Of a stretch of DNA of 5,721 bases, positions 5,710-5,721 are shown piece after piece. The DNA is taken from assembly GCA_030765325.1 (NCBI GenBank), contig JAVCCT010000355.1, positions 1 to 5,721 of the forward strand. Direction: 5' to 3'. This DNA is from Candidatus Stygibacter frigidus. GTDB taxonomy: Bacteria > Cloacimonadota > Cloacimonadia > Cloacimonadales > TCS61. The notes below the pieces were generated by a model. That model ran no database searches and had not been told where the DNA came from. It saw nothing but the letters and a program-made list of their open reading frames with translations. Numbering within the stretch: the stretch's first letter is position 1; the number at the start of each line of letters is the position of its first letter. Both the position numbers and the translations under genes were made by a program.

Positions 5710-5721
5710 TGAAACAGGATA
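5709..5721 (+). CDS. iorB: Start of the next gene, probably iorB (cut by window end)
   Basis: Only ATG AAA CAG GAT plus one base are visible (MKQD). The call as IorB, the gamma-type subunit that completes the indolepyruvate oxidoreductase, rests on three points. The ATG overlaps the iorA stop by one base (TAATG). A strong AGGAGG precedes it. iorB normally follows iorA directly. The four residues cannot confirm the identity by themselves. Confidence 0.7.

Overview
The window is AT-rich bacterial DNA carrying one large exported modular protein, a repeat-rich intergenic region, and the start of an indolepyruvate:ferredoxin oxidoreductase operon. The style suggests an uncultivated anaerobe of the FCB superphylum, most likely Cloacimonadota (the Cloacimonas/WWE1 lineage). 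Three things point that way: a beta-helix protein with PKD repeats and a 'GSPCIDAGD' cap, a short Bacteroidetes-like IorA, and intergenic short-period repeats of a kind I associate with such metagenomic genomes. This placement is inference from family style, with about 0.6 confidence at phylum level.

Layout. Positions 1-380 hold no gene. They contain a palindromic, probably dispersed element (43-99) and an AT-rich leader ending in a strong ribosome binding site. Positions 381-3590 encode a 1069-residue secreted protein. Its order is: signal peptide, carboxypeptidase-regulatory-like domain, right-handed beta-helix with near-identical 22-residue rungs, an inserted beta-rich domain, three PKD domains, two fibronectin-like segments, and a C-terminal type I dockerin-like pair of calcium loops. 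Positions 3591-4089 are intergenic and contain three unrelated families of 8- or 9-nt tandem repeats. The first of these arrays runs back into the coding sequence and supplies its stop codon. Positions 4090-5709 encode IorA (539 aa), which lacks the C-terminal ferredoxin domain of the archaeal enzyme. Its stop overlaps the ATG of the next gene, presumably iorB, which the window cuts after four codons.

How the genes relate. The exported protein and iorA have no evident functional link and are separated by about 500 bp of repeats, so they are probably separate transcription units. IorA with IorB would oxidatively decarboxylate aryl-pyruvates derived from aromatic amino acids to aryl-acetyl-CoA and reduce ferredoxin. 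That suits an amino-acid-fermenting anaerobe. The exported protein looks like a surface or scaffold-attached adhesin or binding protein; no catalytic domain is recognisable.

I do not see a convincing undescribed biological system. The points most worth a second look are the octamer array that overlaps the stop codon, the cysteine ladder and recent rung duplication in the beta-helix, the domain inserted into the beta-helix cap, and the ferredoxin-less IorA with its four-cysteine pattern.
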